A stretch of DNA of 64,000 nucleotides from Schistosoma haematobium (lineage: Eukaryota; Platyhelminthes; Trematoda; Strigeidida; Schistosomatidae), in the NCBI RefSeq assembly GCF_000699445.3, contig NC_067197.1:34641809-34705808 (forward strand), written 5' to 3'. Position 1 is the first letter of the stretch, and each line of letters starts with the position of its first letter. Below are positions 48,548-60,000 of the stretch, piece after piece. The notes below the pieces were generated by a model, which was not told the origin of the DNA, ran no database searches, and saw nothing but the letters and a program-made list of their open reading frames with translations. A program made the position numbers and the translations under genes.

Positions 48548-49140
48548 CTTACTTACGCCTGTTACCCCTCATGGAAGACAACAGTCCGCTTACCAGCACT
48601 CTCAATACAACCCTGTCCTGGGAAATCCTTTCCAGTTACTTCTTATTGCTATTCATCGTATTCGTATCTGCTTCCAATTCTCAGTGTAGTATGTTCTTTG
48701 ACCTTCCTCCTTCACCAATCCTCGCCTTTACGTCTGCATCATATCCCCCTTGCTCATCGATGACGCTACCCAGATGCGCGAAAGTTTCCACGTCTCCCAC
48801 AGTTTCTCCATCAAATGTGATTGGGTTGGTGTTCTCCGTGTTGTATTTGAGTATCTTGCTTTATCGCTTGTGTACGTTGGGATGTACTGATGTAGAAACA
48901 TCTACTACACTGATTGTTTTGACCTGAATTCGCTCGTGTGTGTGGGATAAAAGGATCAGGTCATCTGCGAAGTCCAATTCGTGTAGTTGTGTACAAGCTG
49001 TCCATTGTATTCCATGCTTCCTCTCAGATGTTGAGGTTTTTACAATCCAATCAACCACCACAAGAAAAAAAGGAGAGAGAGTAGACAGCCTTGTCTGACT
49101 CCGGTCCTTACTTGGAATGCGTCTGTCAGCTGTCTTCCAT
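48548..49140 (-). pseudogene. Reverse-transcriptase relic with internal deletion, non-LTR retrotransposon
   Basis: The minus strand encodes an RT segment: DRSQTRLSTLSPF-like start, VVDWIVKTSTSERKHGIQW, then LHELDFADDLILLSH with the FADD catalytic motif intact, then a stop and GETVGDVETFAHLG. After a DADVKAR-like stretch it jumps straight to the element's C-terminal tail (SKNILH) and ends with GGGTAACAGGCGTAAG and AAGT repeats. About 150 residues of the thumb region are missing. It is related to, but distinct from, the 45783-46458 relic. Confidence 0.8.
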
Positions 49141-49493
49141 GCACCATTTTACACAAAACTCTTACTTTTAGTTATTCAGAAACAATAAACATGTCACCGA
49201 CATAAAATCTGTTTCATCAAACTTTACTAAAAGATATTACTGTGTTTATCAATATAGCTCAAAAATTTTGTGAACTACTATAGTCTCTATTGTTAATAAT
49301 GTATTTCATAACTAACTAATACATTGTTAAAATCACTCTTGATTAATATACTTGACAAAAGGATTATAGATAAATACAAAGCTATAGAAACCAAATAAAT
49401 TTTTAAATACTTAGTGTATTAGACCTTTGGAATAAGTATCTTCTCTATTTGAAATATATATATGATAAATACTTTTTAAAACTAAAATGTTCT
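49141..49493. other. AT-rich non-coding stretch
   Basis: I see no supported feature here. Confidence 0.35.
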
Positions 49494-49566
49494 GAATATT
49501 GCTTTGTTAAGAACTGGTTCTATTTAGGTATTGTTCAAGAAATGTTCTTACATAACTTCAAACTCT
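49494..49566 (+). repeat. Segment shared with 47647-47725
   Basis: The two stretches match closely from TGAATATTGCTTTGTTAAGA to AACTTCAAACTC. In both, a C/T-rich stretch and then an inverted L1-type 3' tip follow. Confidence 0.75.
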
Positions 49567-49629
49567 TTCCTTCCCCCTTCCTTCCTTCCTTCCTTCCTTC
49601 CTTCCTTACTTACTTACTTACTTACTTAC

Positions 49630-49700
<71 letters not shown>

Positions 49701-49745
49701 TACTTACTTACTTACGCCTGTCACTCCACGTCGAGGAGCATAAGC
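49567..49745 (-). mobile_element. Expanded (AAGT)n/(GGAA)n tail and 3' tip of L1-type element
   Basis: (TTCC)n at 49567-49606 and (TTAC)n at 49604-49714 are joined to CGCCTGTCACTCC, the inverted 3' tip. The tetranucleotide tail has expanded to about 110 bases. A Leu-Thr-Tyr repeat open frame reads through it and is not a gene. Confidence 0.85.
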
Positions 49746-51083
49746 GCACCCACCAGGATTCTTCTTGTATTGATATTCTGTATCCTCTGATTCAATAATG
49801 AAGTTAATTCCATCACTATCACAATGATATGTACAATGCTTCCATTATTGTATAAATTAAATTAAACAATAGAATTAGTTAATTATTACACTTTTCAAAG
49901 ATAGAATATTAAACTATGCACTAGTTAGAACATGATTAGTGGTTAGTTAACCTATAAAATATAAACAGAATATAGTTAATTATTTATTTGGAATAAATGA
50001 AGCGTAAAGTATTCTACTCTCATCAAATGACTACATTTCACTATAAAGTACTAATTAACTTAATTTTTATCTACATCAATTTCTTTTTTTATTCTTCTTT
50101 TTTTAATTCTCCTTTCTTTTTAATTTTTATTCAAACAAACTAGACCTACATTGAAATGTGATACAATAAATATCATAATAATTAAGGTAACTAAATATTC
50201 CGACAGGAAGTAAACGCATTTTCACCCTGTTTCATTATACTTAAAATTGTATTTAAATAAAACGTTGACATGAAATGAAGAAACCGAAGTTTTTTTATTT
50301 TTTCACTTATTAACCTTCTTCACTTTTCAATAAGTAAGATGGTAAAGTTTAGTTATGTTAACCACTTGTAAATAGTTTACATATATATATAGTTAACATA
50401 ACAGTTAACAAACTGATATCCCCTTTTTGGTGCATAACATCACAGTAAACTTTGTTAGTTCCCTTTTTTTTTAATTCTTTTTAAAATATGAAATACATTC
50501 ACAAATACTTTAAACTGTCAATAGTCGGTATTATAATTTCAGCGTGAAAACGATCAAATCATACTTATTAATTGTGAATTACTATCTTGTGACTGATAAT
50601 AAATGAACCAGTAGATAAAGGAAATAAAGATTAATAGAAACTGACTAATATTTCTGTTGCTAGAATAATGCACGACTGCGCAATATGTTTCTCTTTTCTC
50701 TTTTTTTTCTTTGGTAACTGAAATATTTACCACTTAATTCACCGTTATTATCTACCACATGCTTATAATTAAGTGTTATTCATCGGTTAGCAGTAAAATA
50801 TCTGTATAACATGAGAGTAAATCACCGTTAAGTTTTATTAGCTTTATTTTGTTTGAATTTAACAGCTAAAAACTGAAATATTAGAAGGATAATTTTTTTT
50901 CAAAGATATAGTTAGTTACTGTTTGCAATGTGTTTACCATCTGAAACATTCAACTGTATATTTAAAGTTTGTATTTCCATTGTTCAAATAATTCCTATCG
51001 AATATATGTATATATTTAGCTGGGTTTTGAAGGTTTTCTTTAGATCCAGATAGAATGTAAGCTTTATATAGAAATGGTTGATA
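49746..51083. other. AT-rich non-coding stretch
   Basis: I see no supported feature here. Confidence 0.35.
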
Positions 51084-51185
51084 TTATGAGTCCCATAGTA
51101 AAACGAAACGCCTATTCAGTGCTTCTAGATTTTCCATAGTGATTTAACTTCAACTGATACAAAATCTCAACCATTGAAATAATAC
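51084..51185 (+). mobile_element. Family A 3' fragment
   Basis: The plus strand starts inside the ribozyme (ATGAGTCCCATAG, GAAACGCC, TTCAGTGCTTC) and continues through the tail. The first part of the core is missing. Confidence 0.7.
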
Positions 51186-51486
51186 TGTTGTTAATAAATG
51201 AAATTAGTTAGCTGAAATAAATAAGTAATAGGAAATAATTATAAAATAGATGACTAAAAGAAGTTAATGCTTACAAAATAACTACTCATATCTTAGTCAG
51301 TGAAAATAAAAAGTAAACAGTTGTGTACCTTTTCTGAAACTATTCATCTCAATATAAGTCTATAGTTTCTGAATAAGTATACCTTTGGACATACACCAAT
51401 TACATAAGAAGTAAATAAAAGTTATAAAGATTTAATGAAATGATTCTATATTAAGAAAATAGTTTTGTTTAGTGAATTACAATAAA

Positions 51487-51910
51487 TATCAGAAGGCGTT
51501 TTGTGGAGATCGTAGAAATTTCAACAGTTGAGATCAATGAGTCAGTTGAAGCTAGACAACCATGGAAAACCTGGAAGCACTGGATGGACGTTTCGTTCTA
51601 GTATGGGACTCCTCAGCAATGCGCATCCACGACCCCACCTTGCGGGAATCGAACCAAGGACCCATCAGTCTCGTGTCAGGCACTTAACCAACTAGACCAC
51701 TGAGCCGGCCGACATCCAACGGTGTTAATGTCTAACTTTCAACTAATCCACGAAATTGAACGACACATTCACCATTGTTATCAGTGAATTACTACCTCAC
51801 AACTGACCCGGTTAAACTCCACTGGTCACTGCTTCTCACTAGAACTCCAGAATATATCTCTTGAAGCCAGTCACTAGTGAGCATATGTTGATTAGTATCA
51901 GAAGGGGCTT
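51487..51910 (-). mobile_element. Family A hammerhead retroposon, reference copy
   Basis: The best complete copy. Minus-strand order: a boundary motif (TATCAGAAGGGG complement), a head of about 170 bases including CTAGTGAGAAGCAGTGACCA, and the tRNA-like region (CCGGCTCAGTGGTCTAG, then GGTTCGATTCCCGC). Then come the hammerhead at 51573-51628 and the tail, which ends in the same boundary motif. The repeated TATCAGAAGG motif occurs at 51487 and 51896, a period of 409. I infer Pol III transcription from the A- and B-box-like motifs. Confidence 0.85.
51573..51628 (-). ncRNA. Hammerhead ribozyme, core intact
   Basis: Minus strand: GCGCATTG (stem I), CTGAGGA (51610-51616), stem II GTCC against GAAC with one mismatch, GAAA (51591-51594), short stem III, ATC as cleavage triplet, CAGTGC closing stem I. 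This is a type I layout, with stem I open-ended. Confidence 0.65.
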
Positions 51911-53529
51911 TTGTGAAATTACAATAAATTTATTTGTATTAATGGACAAGTATAAACAAATGATGATTCATGTTGGAGTATTTTTTTGTCAAAGATCTCT
52001 ATGTTGGGATACTGATTATCTTTAATGTAATGAAAAAAAAACATTTATTCGTCAAGATTTTAAACATGATCCTGTCGGAATGGAACATTCGAATCATAAG
52101 ATTAACAGAGACGTTATTAGAATTTGTTTTATTTTTTTCGACTTTCTGATTATCACATCCTCATATATAAAATGTTCTGTTTTGTGATGAGTTCCCTATA
52201 ATTCGGCTGTGGCTTTTTTGTTGTTAAGAAATGATACTAGGTGGAGAAGTTCTGAATGCCAGAGATTATTGAACAATTTTATTGTTTTACTGTAACTTAT
52301 ATCAGCAGTGTAGACTACCAAATCTACACATGATCCCTGCAAGAATTTTCTAGCTTGAAGCGCCAGTAAACTGATAAACGGCTATCCCACTATATATCAA
52401 AATGAAACAACACGGTTGTTCATGTTGGTATATTTCAGAATATGTTTTGCGACTGAACGATTTGTTAAAAGATTTGTTTTATTCGATCGTAAGTTACTTA
52501 TGACTAGACACAACATTATACATCATGGATATATCACAATATTATTGATTTGTTGAAAATACTCCACTAATGTTCTCAAAATGAATTAATTTCTACAAAA
52601 CCACGCTGATATTAGTGCGACTACAAGTGATTACTTTGGAGTAAGGTTCTAAAAATTCTATCGAGAAGTTATGACTGGTGAAGTTCAGTCATCCAGGAGA
52701 ATCAGTTATATATCACCAATGGAATTCCACGCTAATTGAGCTAGATCAACAATGAACTGAAGCTAAACCAGTGAATTATGACTACGTGGCTCAATATTAC
52801 TATCCTAAGTTTGATTACGTATAAGTTCAGGGGTGTATACTATCAAGGAGATTTGAAGTAAGATTCAATAGTTGTCTAGTGCCTCACTGGTTTTTAATGA
52901 TTCTTCATCTAAAATCACTTCATCTTAAACAAGATTAATAAGATTGATATCTACAGCACTTTAACTTAGATGTTGTTGTTATCTTTTTTATATCATTCTA
53001 TGCTTTAGCTTGTAAATTACTTTGATATTTGTAGTGTAGTGCAATAAATCGAATCTGTTCTATGTAAGGTCACCAATAGAGCTGATTGTATTCAATAGAC
53101 CTATATAGAATAAAAACGGGAACTATTTACATTTTAAAAAAATGAAAAATGGATCATTTTCTTTTCTGGACTACAACAATTCGAATGATTGACACAAACA
53201 CGCATAATTTTGTTTTAACATTATCACACTATGTATTTCAAACTTTCCCATCTTTAATGCGTCACGATTCTTTTATCCCACTCCTTCTCTCATTAAACTG
53301 TTATATGCAGTAATTTCGGTCATCATAATATGTGAATAACAAAACTGTACAACAACAAAAATAGTTCAAGTTTATTGAGAAATAGAAATTGTATTACAAG
53401 TAAATAAATTGATAAGTTTGTTGTGTAAAATAGAGCCCATTTTAAATCAAACTGCATAAAATTGTTGATACACTGGGGGTTTTTTTCAGACTGTAAAAAA
53501 CGTTTGGATGTCAAGTTTTTTTTTCTAGT
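51911..53529. other. AT-rich non-coding stretch
   Basis: I see no supported feature here. Confidence 0.35.
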
Positions 53530-53770
53530 TTCTTTTAAATTATAGTTTTGGTACAATGTAGAACTCTCAGCACAAAGTATTGCAACAAGTTTCCGTTTCT
53601 TACTTCTTGGTCGATACTGACGATAGATATTGAGTGATCGTCAGTTAGATGTTATCAGTCCAATCAATCGACATCTAAACAATGTACATTTTTTTCGATG
53701 CATATTGCCAACAGCCACGATATATGTGATTGGGCCTCTTTTGTTACTTGTACAACGAAAAGCTGTAAAC
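53530..53770 (-). repeat. Dispersed repeat R5
   Basis: The minus strand matches 59540-59760 on the plus strand, sharing blocks such as GCCCAATCA, TAAGAAACGGAAACTTGTTG and ATTGTACCAAAA in the same order. I do not recognise the family. The open frames on both strands here belong to the repeat. Confidence 0.7.
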
Positions 53771-54299
53771 TTTCAGAAACGCACCTGAATAGGTTATGCA
53801 TTATGAATAGCCATAATGATGTATTAAAAAGAACAAAAGTAAATAACTTGTTGAAATATCTAGATAGCAAGAACAGATAACTCAGATGTTCAAGCAGGCC
53901 GCTGCTATCTATATACATAAAAATAAAAGAGGTTAGAATGGTTGGAATAATAGTTAAAGAAAAAAGATTAAAACACATAACATAAGTTTGTCATTTCGGC
54001 GATGAAGAGTAAACAATGTCAAATTTAGCATTGTTACTATTACAATTATTGGTGATGACTGTTGTTATATGCTTTGATTCTGTATTTTACAAAATACATC
54101 AGAGGAAAAATAAACCATTTTATAGGTTTGATTAGGTTAGGAATTTTTTGGAGATTACTGAATTTTATAACTTATATCTTGAAATGCTAATAAGAACTCA
54201 TGACCATTGGAATTTAACCATTCTGAGTATAGCCAAATTATTCATTGACGGCATGAAAAGATCGTTACATCATATGCCGAATTGACCATTCGTCTAAAA
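53771..54299. other. AT-rich non-coding stretch
   Basis: I see no supported feature here. Confidence 0.35.
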
Positions 54300-54425
54300 G
54301 TTAAGCGAGATCTGAAAACCTCAAGTTTGATCACAAAGAAGTCAGTGCAGCACAATGATAATGATTCTCATACTTAATATGAGACAGTTGTCCAGTACTT
54401 CCAAATTATCCATTATTACCTATAT
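54300..54425 (+). mobile_element. Very diverged hammerhead retroposon relic
   Basis: GTTAAGCGAGATCTG, GTCAGTGCAG and GTCCAGTACTTCCAAATT fall in the order expected for a family A unit, but no ribozyme core remains. Confidence 0.4.
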
Positions 54426-55217
54426 AAGATTAGTCTGTAATATATGTTTTAGTTGAATTAAAACTTTAGTAGTGTTATATCTAGAAGGTTGTTCTTGATA
54501 TGCCGCGTATAACGTGAGCACAAGAACGCCAGAACCCTTCCAAGTCGCAATGAGAAGACAGAAGACTAATGAAGGTAATATTATTCCTAGACAGTGCCAA
54601 TTATAGTACAAAATTGTCAGGTATTTATAGTTTTTAGTAAGAACAAAATCATCACTACAGTCCACCAATCAGCATACATGGGGTTATTAGCATTGTCTAA
54701 TCGGGAAGCTACACGTATGAATTCTAGAACATTCTTCTGAGAGGTGATTGGATGGAATGTATTCGGCTCCTTCTGAGCCTCCTACAACTTCCTCAAGTTC
54801 ATCCGTGGTCCATCGTCACAAGTAGTTTCCATATGTAATTTATAACTAAGGGATGATCATATGAAATAATTAAAAAAATATTACATCAACGTGAAGATAG
54901 AAAAAAGAGGTGATACCTATTATAAAAAGAATGAAAAAGTATATTATTCACTAGGCTTATTGACAATAAATAACGCTTAACTTTATCTGACTTTATTGTA
55001 ATAAAAAGCGGCTCACATTTATTTTAATTAAATTTATTTGTAGAGAGTTTACTAGCAATGTAAAAGGCAAAACTTACGTTGAATAAACAATGTGAACCGT
55101 ACAACTAAGTACATACTTCAGTTCTGTTGATATATCAAGTGTATTTTGATCTGTTTTACGGACTTATTCTATACGGAATTCTGTATTAACTTAAACGATC
55201 ATGAAATCCACTTCATA
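54426..55217. other. Non-coding stretch
   Basis: A somewhat GC-richer block at 54480-54820 is not recognised. No gene is supported. Confidence 0.3.
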
Positions 55218-55500
55218 TTGTTTACTTAAATCTTCCTATTGATGTTTAAGACTTCAATTGATCAGTGTCTAATTGGCATATGTGCATAATGTGCGTATTG
55301 CCTTGATATTGACTTAATTCACAAGCATAATAAACAAAAAAATGACTCAGTAGCTAAGTGGATAACATGGTGGTAATTGAAGTGAATGGTACTGAGTTCG
55401 AGTCACAAACTGAACATCATTTTCGAGATGCAGGTACATCCAGCTGACAAGTTTCAAATAGTCCTGGATTCCACTACTAACCACTATCCATCTTTGCTTT
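55218..55500 (+). mobile_element. SM-alpha-like unit, full length but ribozyme deleted
   Basis: Head (ATCTTCCTATTGATGTTTAA to CCTTGATATTGACTTAATTC), tRNA-like region (ACTCAGTAGCTAAGTGGATA, then GAGTTCGAGTC), GTGAACATC-like link, then CTGACAAGTTTCAAATA joined directly to GTCCTGGATTCCAC. The stretch that should hold GGAC, GAAA and stem III is deleted. This is the longest SM-alpha-like copy in the window. Confidence 0.8.
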
Positions 55501-55692
55501 AAATGATCATTATTGTTAGAATGAAATAAAATATGAGATAATTTTTAATCTAGTATAATATTTATGTGATATTCTTTCAAAATGATATTATCCATTTGTT
55601 TGCATAATATGCAATGTAAATTATGCTTTGTATGACATTTATTTGCATAATTCAATTGTAAAATCTCAATTGAAATAATACTGTCAGAATGC

Positions 55693-55750
55693 TGATGGAC
55701 AGCCTATGCTCCACCACAAGGAGTAACAGGCGTAAGTCAATAAGTAAAGC
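55693..55750 (+). mobile_element. 3' tip of L1-type non-LTR retrotransposon
   Basis: GGACAGCCTATGCTCC, then GGAGTAACAGGCGTAAG and an imperfect AAGT tail. Only the last ~40 bases of the element are present. Confidence 0.75.
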
Positions 55751-56372
55751 AGTTCTCTTTGGTTTATGATCTTACTAGGAGTAGAAAGCTAATGAATATA
55801 TTTATAAACAACTTAATAAAAGAAAATATTTAAATCCACAAATATTATTTAGTAGTTAGCTTAAAGCACTTATTAACATGTCAACGAGCATTCTGATACT
55901 TGACGTATAATAGTCTGTGTTGAAAATAGTCATTCTTTTCAAAGAAATCAATATCAGTATAGTGTATTTCTGTAGGAAATAACGGTTACTAGCGTTTGTA
56001 CGGTTAATAGTAATAATATGTTTATTGGAACAATTAACGTTTATCTTTCTAACTTCATTCCTTTTTACTACTCTGATGATTGTATTTCTCATAGTAAACA
56101 TATATGTTATCTATGAATTCACTTGATGATCATTATTTATTTACAAACATTCAGACATTATTCCCATGCATTATACACCTAGACTAATATTCATAAATTA
56201 ACCGAAATATAACGCAATTATAACGACTTCATAAATTATAATAACATATTTAAATATAAGAAAATGCCTTTCATATTTTATAATGATTATTATTCTTCAT
56301 AATTATTTATTCTTTTCGTTTAGAGACACTATTAGATGGTTTCTTTGAAAATAAATACAATGTATACATTCA
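55751..56372. other. AT-rich non-coding stretch
   Basis: I see no supported feature here. Confidence 0.35.
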
Positions 56373-56478
56373 CTTGATGTTGTTTACTTGTATCTTCCCA
56401 TTGTTAGTTAGGACTGCAATTGACCAGTCTGTTGTTGGTATATGTGCATCCTGTACGGACTGCCTCGATATTGTATAC
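56373..56478 (+). mobile_element. SM-alpha-like head fragment
   Basis: Matches the head of the 55218-55500 unit (TATCTTCCCATTGTTAGTTA through ACTGCCTCGATATTG) and then stops before the tRNA-like part. Confidence 0.65.
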
Positions 56479-57321
56479 CTTTTATTCTTTTAATCATTCC
56501 TCTTATCAGACTGCATCAAGTTCTTTTTTTTAAAAAAAAAGTTATTTTTCACGTATACACATTAGATAATTTAATTGGATATTGAAGGATCATACATCAA
56601 AATAAAGGCTTGTCTATTATTCTACATCAGTTTATTTAAACTGTTTACACCAGCAACAACCATCTGTCCACCTAATTAAACTAAGTTATTAATCCATTTT
56701 TCACTTTTTTTTCTCTACCCCACCACCCCACTTTCACTCTATCCTTCTTCTTATCCTCCTTCCTAGATTGTTAACAATTTATAGATAAATTTAAAGCATC
56801 TTTACAACAGACCTATATACATACATACAAATATAGTAACAAATAGAGATATTCTAAATCATCACTACCATATATAAATACCTATTTCACTTCATTCATT
56901 ACTGTTCTTGATGCCTTAATCAGTAGTAAACATTTGTATATTTAAAACAAAATAACAGATAGATTTATTATTTAGACTTTATTTATTAATCGAAGTAATA
57001 TGTTGATGGTAGAACATTTTTTTCTCTCTCTCTCTTCAATAAGAAAGATCGAAATTTGATGAATTGATGAAGATCACAAGTTTGTCCACCTATGGCCATA
57101 TATATATATATATTGCTTCAAGAGAAAGAAATTCACTGTTATCTTTGTGATGAATAAATAGTTTTCAACGAAACAATATTGATATTCTCAACATGTAATT
57201 GATGTTTGGCCAGTGAATAAATTATGTGGGAAGTTTATTTGTTGTTGTTGTTGATCAAACGTGAGTTCGAGCTCCGACAAACAAACGTAGCAGTAGCAGT
57301 TTAGTGAACGAGAACATTATT
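56479..57321. other. AT-rich non-coding stretch
   Basis: I see only short CT and TA runs (57023-57036, 57098-57113) and no gene. Confidence 0.35.
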
Positions 57322-57618
57322 GAGGATAATCGAGTGTTTGAAAACATAAAATTACAAAATGTCTTAATAAAATCTGTGAACTAAACAGTAAATACTTCAT
57401 TTAAGAAATGTCAAACAATTGTGTCAAACTTGACTGTTCCTTTTGTAAATATTAGTCATTCATCTTGGACTTCAATGTTTCAACATTTCCATGCCCATTA
57501 CTTTCTTTTCCCGTTCTTTTCTCCTCGGTCTTCTTGAGCTTCTGCCGCCAGACATTCTATTCTTGACTAGCGTTATATACTACTTATGTCAATATAAGTA
57601 GCACACACCACAGTAGTA
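57322..57618 (+). repeat. Dispersed repeat R4
   Basis: The longest R4 copy: AATCGAGTGTTTGAAAAC, AAAATCTGTGAACTAAACAG, TCTTCTTGAGCTTCTGCCGC, then TTATATACTACTTATGTCAA. It shares this order with 21665-21915 and 62497-62688. Confidence 0.65.
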
Positions 57619-58564
57619 TGCAAAAGCTGTAATATCAATTATCTGATTACCAAGGAAATCAAGTCTTAACTTGATTTTTATCACGGATTGAAAATCAATT
57701 GAACAATCATTAAAATTGATAATTATTCCAACCTTCTACGAAACTCCTCAACAGCTAGAAACCACACATAAGTTTATAGTTGAAAGCGAAGCCGTCACTC
57801 TCCGTGAAACATGTACAACCTTTAAACTAGTGAGTCGGGAACGCATAATCCACATTTTCTGTATCCAGTTATAAATACCGTAGAACATAATCACATCTGA
57901 TAGTTCTGAATTTAGTGTTCAATATTTTTTTTATAATACCATATAAGTAAAATGATACGGCAAATGATGTAATGATGGTTAGTAAAACATAACTGCTGAT
58001 AATTTTATCTCTTAAACTTAATCCAATTTGTACATCTCTCGTCACCGATCAGTAAACAGCTTGTTTAGATTGTAACTTTGATTGCTTAGTGTTAAAACAT
58101 CTTTTTGAATGATTAACACTGAAAAATGCATCATAATTCTTTTCTCACTCCTCGTTCTCAGTTGAACTCCTGTTACTTTACTAAGTCACTATTAAAATAT
58201 AACTGGTGTTTCACTTCTGTTTGAACAATGAAATACTGAAATGTTTACTTGTAAATACTATATTTTGGTAGTATCATTGTGTAACATTAAATCTGTGAGT
58301 TGTTCTGAACGCTCTTATCATACATAGTTACATAATTTACAAATAACCTTTGGTGTCATTATTTCTTATTTCCTTAAATGTTACTTTTTTTTAAGATGTT
58401 TATGTGTGTTACATCCATTTATTTGACTTTTTTTAGTTCTGTTTATTCTACCACAAATGTTATAGTAAACGCAATATTAATGACAATCAACTGATAAAGT
58501 TTATTAGAAACAGAAATTCAATATTTCAAACTAATGTAATACAACATATACAAATTATAATCAG
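57619..58564. other. AT-rich non-coding stretch
   Basis: I see no supported feature here. Confidence 0.35.
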
Positions 58565-59000
58565 AGAGGGGTTTTGTGGATATTATGGTAATTTCAATAG
58601 TTGAATTGATGAATAAATTGAAGCGAGACCACAATGGCAAACCTAGAAGCAGTGAACAGCCGTTTCGTCCTAGTATGGGACTCCTTAGCAGTGCGCATCA
58701 ACGACCCCGATTCGCGAGGTCCGAACCCAGGACCTATCGGTCTCGCACGTGAGCGCTTAACCTTTAGACATTAACACCATTGGATGCTGAATCAGTGGCT
58801 TAGAAGTAACCTCTGAAGCACTGGTTGGTTGAAGTTATTCAATAAAACCGTTGGATGCTGGCTCAGTGATCTAAATGTTAGGTGTTCACGCAAAACTGAA
58901 GGTCGTTGGTTTGGATCCCTCGTGGTGGTCGTGGATGCACACTGCTGAGGAGTCCCATACCACTCCCTTCAAGTTCTCAATGGAGGTCTAACATTGATCA
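58565..59000. mobile_element. Inverted dimer of hammerhead retroposons
   Basis: The left arm (58565-58767) is a minus-strand family A tail, ribozyme (core CTAAGGA, G5 lost) and tRNA-like region, with the junction inside the A-box area. The right part (58768-59000) is plus-strand: two stacked fragments of the TTAACACCATTGGATGCTG region, a tRNA-like region, then CTGAGGAGTCCCATAC with the GAAA half deleted, and a B-type tail. Confidence 0.75.
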
Positions 59001-59539
59001 GGTCATGATTTGAATGACATCAAGTTATAATTACCGTTGGACATTGATCAGTTATAAGTTCTTTTCAGATACATGAAATTAAGACATATCAACAAAGATT
59101 ATCGTCAAAATATAGGGATGAATTAAACAGAAATTTGGTGAAAAAGATTTATAGATTAGTTGTGGGCTTTTGGCTATGTTGCACTCTCTGGTTCGGGTGG
59201 TTTGAAAGAAGCAAGTGTTGATAACTTTTCCTAGTGCGATAATGAAAGTTTCTCAGTTAAACACTCTAACTCAATGAAAATAACACAAACAATGAAGAAA
59301 TATTGTAATGATTTAGCGGGTGATGTTAATTTGCATTGTAAAAGATGTAATTAACTTTTATCTGTACTTTAAGTTGCCTTTTTCTTTTCAAGTTTTGGTG
59401 GCCTATTTGAACATCGAAGCTACCTATTTCTGCCGTCTAGATATTTCAACAAGTTATCTGTTTTTGCTTGTTTTAACACGTCATCATGTTTATTAATCGC
59501 ACAATCTATTAAGGAGTGCTTATGAAAAGTTTATAACCC
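59001..59539. other. AT-rich non-coding stretch
   Basis: I see no supported feature here. Confidence 0.35.
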
Positions 59540-59760
59540 TCCGCTGTACAAGTTACAAAAAAAGCCCAATCAGAGACATCGTGGTTGCTGGAAATATACA
59601 GCGAAAAGAATTAACATTACTCAGATGTTGATTCGTGAACTGCTTACATCTAACTGGCGACCAATCAATATAAATCGTCAGACTCGATCAAATAATAAGA
59701 AACGGAAACTTGTTGAAATACTTTTTGCTGAGAATTCTGTATTGTACCAAAAATATAATA
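59540..59760 (+). repeat. Dispersed repeat R5
   Basis: Matches the minus strand of 53530-53770 over roughly 200 bases with moderate divergence. The family is unknown. Confidence 0.7.
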
Positions 59761-60000
59761 TTGAATAAAGTTAATAATAATATCAGTATTTCTCAAGCTG
59801 AATAATGTACTTTTATGAAGGTGAATTTCAGAACATGATTTTTGAAATATTTCTACATTTTTTATGGCTATCCCCTGACTCAAGCCAAAGGTGAATCATG
59901 TTATTTTTACATACACTCCGTCTATTGAACTAGGTATAACTAAGGATGAGTTGAAGACATAAAAGGAGATAGAATTTATTTTAAATTCATTTTGCATTGT

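Noticed and set aside
49449..49790. Open frame of 113 codons rich in Leu-Thr-Tyr
   Set aside because: It is only a translation of the TTAC/TTCC tetranucleotide array.
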